Shown here one piece after another: positions 59,911 to 64,000 of a DNA stretch of 64,000 bases. Below the pieces are notes generated by a model that saw only the letters and a list, made by a program, of their open reading frames with translations, did no database searches and was not told where the DNA came from. The stretch spans positions 671,325-735,324 of the forward strand of contig NZ_GG697142.2 of assembly GCF_000155955.1 (NCBI RefSeq), in the 5' to 3' direction. The DNA is from Mitsuokella multacida DSM 20544. GTDB taxonomy: Bacteria > Bacillota > Negativicutes > Selenomonadales > Selenomonadaceae. The position numbers and the translations under genes were made by a program. Each line of letters starts with the position of its first letter. Positions within the stretch are counted from its first letter, which is position 1.

Positions 59911-61052
59911 GAGACGTATTCATCGCGGCGGGGCTGCGCACGCCCATCGCGCATCGCGGCGGGGCACTCGCGCATGTTCTGCCGGAGGAACTCGGCGCGC
60001 GCGTCATCCGCGCCTTGCTGCGGCGTCTTGGGCTCGGGGGCGTGGAGCTGTCCGGCGTGCTCGCGGGCAATGCGGTGGGCACGGGCGGCAACATCGCGCG
60101 GCTCATGGCCCTGCGGGCGGGGCTGCCAGAAGAGGTGCCGTCCTGCACGGTCGACATGCAGTGCGCCTCTGCGGCGGCGGCCATCTCGCTGGCGGCGGCG
60201 AAGATCGCGAGCGGTCAGGGAGAATGCTTCCTGGCCGGCGGCATGGAGAGCGCCTCGCTGCAGCCCTTGCGGGTCTACGATGCGCGCGACCCGCGCCGCA
60301 CACTCGTGCCGGACGGTGTCTATCGCACGGCGCAGTTCTCGCCTGGCGAACTGGCGGAGGATGCCATGCTGCGCGGGGCGGAGCGCGTCATGCAGCAGGA
60401 GGAGGTGACGCGCGCGGAGCTCGACGCGGCTGTGCTGCGCAGCCATCGCCTGGCGGTCGCGGCCTGGCGGGAAGGCCTGCTCGGTGATGTCGTCCTGCCG
60501 CTGCCGGAGTGCGCACGAGATACGGGCATCCGCCCGCATCTCACGCAGCGTTTGCTCGACCGGCTGCCGCCGCACTTTGGCCCGGGGACGCTGCTCAATG
60601 CGGGCAATGCCTGTGCGATTCACGACGGCGCGGCGTTCCTGCTGCTCGTCAGCGGCACGTTCCTGCGCCGCCAAAGGTGGAAGCCACTGGCCCGTCTGGT
60701 GGCGGCGGCCTCGCGCGGCGGCAAGCCGCAGGAGAGCCCGCGCGGCGCCATGCGCACGGCGGATTTCCTGCTCGCGCAGCAGGGGCTCCGCTACGGAGAT
60801 TTGGCGGCAATCGAGTTCAACGAGGCGTTTGCCGTCATCGATGTGCTGTTCGCGCGGGCGCACGGCGATTATCTGGATCGCTACAACCGCCTCGGCGGGG
60901 CGCTGGCCTACGGCCATCCGTACGGCGCATCCGGTGCTGTCCTGGCCCTGCACTTGCTGCAATCGCTGCGACAGTCGGGCGGCGGCCTGGGGCTGCTCTC
61001 CATCGCTGGTGCCGGCGGCATGGGCGAGGCAATCTTGCTGGAATGTTGCTGA
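59907..61052 (+). CDS. Thiolase-family protein with altered second active site
   Basis: A 381-residue thiolase fold. The acyl-accepting Cys is present in TVDMQCASAAAAISLA, NEAFAVIDVLF matches the NEAFA box, and AYGHPYGASGAVLAL carries the active His. The C-terminal motif, usually C-x-G, reads GLLSIAGAGGMG, with Ser replacing the second catalytic Cys. It may be a condensing or priming enzyme rather than a reversible thiolase. It sits between bioY and an acyl ligase in one operon, so a role in pimelate or acyl precursor chemistry is possible but unproven. Confidence 0.78.
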   Translation: MRDVFIAAGLRTPIAHRGGALAHVLPEELGARVIRALLRRLGLGGVELSGVLAGNAVGTGGNIARLMALRAGLPEEVPSCTVDMQCASAAAAISLAAAKIASGQGECFLAGGMESASLQPLRVYDARDPRRTLVPDGVYRTAQFSPGELAEDAMLRGAERVMQQEEVTRAELDAAVLRSHRLAVAAWREGLLGDVVLPLPECARDTGIRPHLTQRLLDRLPPHFGPGTLLNAGNACAIHDGAAFLLLVSGTFLRRQRWKPLARLVAAASRGGKPQESPRGAMRTADFLLAQQGLRYGDLAAIEFNEAFAVIDVLFARAHGDYLDRYNRLGGALAYGHPYGASGAVLALHLLQSLRQSGGGLGLLSIAGAGGMGEAILLECC

Positions 61053-61082
61053 GCAGAGAGATAGAAGAGGAGTGGAGTCAGG

Positions 61083-62603
61083 ATGAATAGGATGGAACAG
61101 GGAGCAGTCGAGTGTGAGAAGGCCAATCTGCGCGACTATGCGGCGCTGCTCTATTGGCAGGCGCAGCGCCGGCCACAGAAGCAGGCCCTGATCGTGGATG
61201 AGCGCGCGTTCACCTATGCGGAGCTCTGGCGGCGCGTCGCGGGCATGGCGGCCATGGCCATGGCGCTCGGCGTCCGCGGCGATGTTCTCGTGGCGGCCGA
61301 TACGTTTGTCGACCAGCTCACGGCTTTTCTCGCGCTGCAGGCCGTGCGTGTGCGCCCTATCCTGCTGCATCATGGCCTTTCTGCAGAGGAGGTGCAGTCC
61401 ATCTTGAAAGAGAACGGGCTGCAGGGCATCTGGCACTGCTCGCGCGAAGGCGCGCCTTTCTTCGGGCCGTCGGGGCTCGCGGAGCGGATGCACGAGGAGC
61501 CGGACGTCCTCGGCGTGCTGAGCTCGGGCTCGACGGGCACGCCGAAGGTCCTCTACCGCACGTACCGGAGCTGGGCGGGCTTCTTCCCCGTGCAGGATGA
61601 GGTCTTCCATGTCTGTGAGTCGACCGTCCTGTTCCTGCAGGGCAGCCTGAGCTTCACCGGCAATACGAATACGCTGCTCTCGGTGCTCTATGAGGGCGGT
61701 ACGGTCGTGACGAGCGCCTTGCTGCGCTGCCATCTCTGGGAGGCTTTGCTGCGCCGCCATGCGGTGGACTGCATCTACCTCGTGCCGTCGAAGCTGCAGC
61801 TCTTGGGGCAGGTGCTGAAGGAGTCAGTCGCTACCGTGCGGACCATCTTCACGGGCTCGCAGCTCTTGACGCCATCGATGTTGCGCAGGCTCAAGGCGGT
61901 ATTCCCGCAGGCAGAGATCTTGCTCTACTACGGGGCCAGCGAGCTCAACTACATCACCTATGCCATCTGCGATGACCCCGATCGCGACAGCCGCAACCTC
62001 GGCCGGCCGTTCCCGGGCATTGCGGTCGAGATTGGCGCGGACGGCCTGATCTACGTCACGACGCCGTACCACATCAGCGGTGTCACCATGCCGTTCTCGG
62101 TCAAGGACACGGGCACAATCAATGTGTGCGGCGAGCTGATCTTCGGCGGCCGGCGCGCGGCGTGGATCAACAAGGGAGGGTTCAAGATTAGCACGCTGCG
62201 CCTCGAGCTCCTACTCAAGGCCGTGCCGGGCGTCGAGAATGCCGCCGTGCTGCCTGTGCACGAGGAATGCCGCGGCGACGGGGCGGCCGCCTTCCTCGTC
62301 GCGGCGCGCGGGGCCTCTCCTGCGGACATCCGCCGCGCCGTGCGCCGCTCGCTTCTGCCTGTAGAGGTGCCGGATCGCATCGTCTTCCTGCCCGCGCTGC
62401 CGCTCAACGACCGCGGCAAGGTCGACCGCCATCAGCTCGAGCGCGCACTGGAGCAGGCACGGAGCCATGAAAAAAGAAAAATGCAGAATGGGTTGACAAG
62501 GGCTGGAGAGGCTCATATAATAAAGCCATCGACACAAGCGACAAGCGATGCGAAAGACATGGCTGCGGAGGATACCTCTTACAGAGAGGAGCACGATGGC
62601 TGA
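61083..62603 (+). CDS. AMP-forming acyl-CoA ligase family protein
   Basis: A 506-residue ANL-superfamily adenylating enzyme. The phosphate loop is LSSGSTGTPKVLYRTYRSW, the A5 motif is LLYYGASELNYITY, the hinge region has INKGGFKIS and the catalytic Lys loop is LNDRGKVDRHQL. It probably activates a carboxylic acid in concert with the thiolase upstream. The last 35 or so residues (after HEKRKMQNG) are polar, unlike the family. They are encoded by DNA that also holds the thrS promoter and the start of its T-box leader. Confidence 0.8.
   Translation: MNRMEQGAVECEKANLRDYAALLYWQAQRRPQKQALIVDERAFTYAELWRRVAGMAAMAMALGVRGDVLVAADTFVDQLTAFLALQAVRVRPILLHHGLSAEEVQSILKENGLQGIWHCSREGAPFFGPSGLAERMHEEPDVLGVLSSGSTGTPKVLYRTYRSWAGFFPVQDEVFHVCESTVLFLQGSLSFTGNTNTLLSVLYEGGTVVTSALLRCHLWEALLRRHAVDCIYLVPSKLQLLGQVLKESVATVRTIFTGSQLLTPSMLRRLKAVFPQAEILLYYGASELNYITYAICDDPDRDSRNLGRPFPGIAVEIGADGLIYVTTPYHISGVTMPFSVKDTGTINVCGELIFGGRRAAWINKGGFKISTLRLELLLKAVPGVENAAVLPVHEECRGDGAAAFLVAARGASPADIRRAVRRSLLPVEVPDRIVFLPALPLNDRGKVDRHQLERALEQARSHEKRKMQNGLTRAGEAHIIKPSTQATSDAKDMAAEDTSYREEHDG
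62493..62521 (+). promoter_or_regulatory. Consensus promoter of thrS
   Basis: TTGACA (62493-62498), 17 bp, TATAAT (62516-62521), located inside the 3' end of the acyl ligase reading frame. Confidence 0.9.
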
Positions 62604-62790
62604 GAGTGCTTCATGAGTGTACCGGAGCTACCCCTTTCAAGCTTCCCTGCTGAACGCTGAGTAAGCGGGGACGGAGCACATTCTCCGTTATCAAATGCTG
62701 AGTGGCTGCTCTGCCTATGGGAGAGCGGCAATCAGGGTGGAACCACGATGCAAGAGCTTCGTCCCTCATAGGGACGGAGCTTTTTTATTT
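62528..62790 (+). ncRNA. T-box riboswitch leader of thrS
   Basis: The T-box sequence AGGGTGGAACCACG is at 62734-62747. It is followed by a terminator: AGCTTCGTCCCT pairs with AGGGACGGAGCT, then T6 (62755-62786). Upstream stems include a stem I region with GGCTGAGAG; ACC at 62621-62623, a Thr codon, is a plausible specifier. Uncharged tRNA-Thr should favour the antiterminator and thrS expression. Confidence 0.92.
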
Positions 62791-62814
62791 TCCTAGATTC
62801 AAGGAGGGCATATC

Positions 62815-64000
62815 ATGTTAAAGATCACCATGAAAGACGGTGCAGTGCGCGAGGCAGAAGCCGGCATCAGCATCCAGGATTTCGTGAAACAGGTAAGCAA
62901 CAGCCTGGCCAAGAAGGTGTTGGCTGCTAAGGTGGACGGCGAGACGAAGGACCTCACGACCGTCCTCGATAAAGACTGCAAGGTCGAGTTCCTGACGTTC
63001 GACGATGAGGACGGCCGCTGGGCCCTGCGCCACACGGCCTCCCATATCCTCGCACAGGCCGTCAAGCGCCTCTACAAGGCCGCGAATGTGCGCCTGGCCA
63101 TCGGACCGGCCATCGACAATGGCTTCTACTATGACTTCGACATCGACCGCCAGCTGACGGAAGCCGACCTTGCGGACATCGAGAAAGAGATGAAGAAGAT
63201 CGTCAAGGAGAACCTCAAGCTCGAGCGCAAGGAAGTCAGCCGCGAAGAGGCCCTGCAGTTCTTCGAGGAGAAGGGCGAGACCTACAAGGTCGAGCTCATC
63301 AACGACCTGCCGGAAGGCGAGAAGATCACGATGTACACGCAGGGCGAGTTCACGGACCTCTGCGCTGGCCCGCACGTCGTCTCGACGGGCAAGGTCAAGG
63401 CTCTGAAGCTCATGAGCATCGCTGGTGCTTACTGGCGCGGCGATGAGCACAACAAGATGCTGCAGCGCATCTACGGCACGGCCTTCGAGAAGCAGGCAGA
63501 CCTCGATGCCTACCTCCACATGCTCGAGGAGGCCAAGAAGCGCGACCACCGCAAGCTCGGCAAGCAGCTCGACCTCTTCAGCCTGCACGAGGAAGGCCCG
63601 GGCTTCCCGTTCTTCCATCCGAACGGCATGATTGTCCGCAACGAGCTCATTAACTACTGGCGCGATGTCCATCGCCGTTATGGCTACCAGGAGATCAAGA
63701 CGCCGATCATCCTGAACCGCCAGCTCTGGGAGACGTCCGGCCACTGGGATCACTACAAAGAGAACATGTATTTCACGAAGATCGACGGTGAAGACTACGC
63801 CATCAAGCCGATGAACTGCCCGGGCGGCATGCTCGTCTACAACTCCAAGCAGCATAGCTACCGCGACCTGCCGCTGCGCCTCGGCGAGCTCGGCCTCGTC
63901 CATCGCCACGAGAAGTCCGGCGAGCTCCACGGCCTGTTCCGCGTCCGCAACTTCACGCAGGACGATGCGCATCTCTTCGTCACGCCGGATCAGGTCGAGC
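62815..64000 (+). CDS. thrS: Threonine-tRNA ligase (3' end outside window)
   Basis: The first 395 codons of ThrRS. An N-terminal TGS domain (about 1-62) precedes the editing domain with its HxxxH in ALRHTASHILAQAV and the AGPHVVSTG segment. The class II catalytic core begins near RDHRKLGKQLDLF, and motif 2 is FRVRNFTQDDAHLF. AAGGAGGG precedes ATG 62815. Controlled by the T-box leader. The frame is open to the window end. Confidence 0.96.
   Translation, partial: MLKITMKDGAVREAEAGISIQDFVKQVSNSLAKKVLAAKVDGETKDLTTVLDKDCKVEFLTFDDEDGRWALRHTASHILAQAVKRLYKAANVRLAIGPAIDNGFYYDFDIDRQLTEADLADIEKEMKKIVKENLKLERKEVSREEALQFFEEKGETYKVELINDLPEGEKITMYTQGEFTDLCAGPHVVSTGKVKALKLMSIAGAYWRGDEHNKMLQRIYGTAFEKQADLDAYLHMLEEAKKRDHRKLGKQLDLFSLHEEGPGFPFFHPNGMIVRNELINYWRDVHRRYGYQEIKTPIILNRQLWETSGHWDHYKENMYFTKIDGEDYAIKPMNCPGGMLVYNSKQHSYRDLPLRLGELGLVHRHEKSGELHGLFRVRNFTQDDAHLFVTPDQVE

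Noticed and set aside
59826-61760. A 644-codon minus-strand frame across bioY, thiolase and ligase
   Set aside because: It spans several well-supported plus-strand genes and shows GC-driven low-complexity composition.

Overview
The window looks like chromosome from a GC-rich diderm Firmicute of the Negativicutes, most likely a Selenomonas/Mitsuokella-type member of the Selenomonadaceae. This is inferred from Firmicute-style gene content (TmcAL, SpoVB/MurJ-type flippase, T-box upstream of thrS, BirA-type site upstream of bioY) next to outer-membrane features (a PagL-like lipid A deacylase homologue, a pseudopilin operon). No rRNA or tRNA genes were found.

Layout. 1-1518: end of pheT, then zapA and a terminator. 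1553-5781: TetR regulator and a HlyD plus two-permease ABC-2 export operon, linked by two copies of one palindromic operator. 5806-6820: PagL-like outer-membrane protein. 7003-11758: pseudopilin, prepilin peptidase and PilM/N/O-like operon. 11785-16971: aroC-aroK-aroB, rplS, lepB, exodeoxyribonuclease III and a NUDIX hydrolase. 17016-17507: hairpin-rich spacer. 17508-19520: lone molybdopterin oxidoreductase (minus). 19612-22708: a second two-permease ABC-2 operon with its own TetR. 22736-24446: prfC. 24522-27086: MarR, MFS pump and a HIT-like protein (minus). 27279-29910: flippase and lipid kinase. 30542-33157: DUF815 ATPase and TmcAL (minus), flanked by paired long-hairpin elements. 33938-37495: mnmA, an NYN-domain protein and two accessory genes. 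37561-41776: ABC importer and a duplicated gluzincin-like protein. 41959-43845: long glutamine synthetase. 44003-56858: type I-F CRISPR-Cas. 57296-62603: fructosamine kinase, hot-dog protein, bioY, thiolase and acyl ligase. 62815-end: T-box-controlled thrS, cut by the window edge.

The most interesting region is the type I-F system. It is visibly more AT-rich than its surroundings. Cas1 is intact, but Cas2/3 is split by a -1 frame change at an A6 tract inside the HD domain. Between cas2/3 and cas8f lies a two-repeat degenerate mini-array with its own extended -10 promoter. Its 21-nt spacer matches 18 of 19 positions of a site that has the type I-F CC PAM and covers the -35 box of the cas8f promoter. 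The single mismatch is at position 12, one of the flipped-out positions of Cascade guides. This looks like a crRNA-like autorepressor of the Cascade operon. The main array (43 repeats) is cut in one spacer by an IS630-family element, continues for 10 more repeats, and ends in a repeat truncated beside an IS66-family remnant.

A second notable pattern is a family of about 190-bp imperfect palindromes (five full copies and one half copy) in three intergenic regions. Their terminal arms differ in sequence between copies yet stay complementary, which points to selection for a folded RNA or a DNA hairpin.
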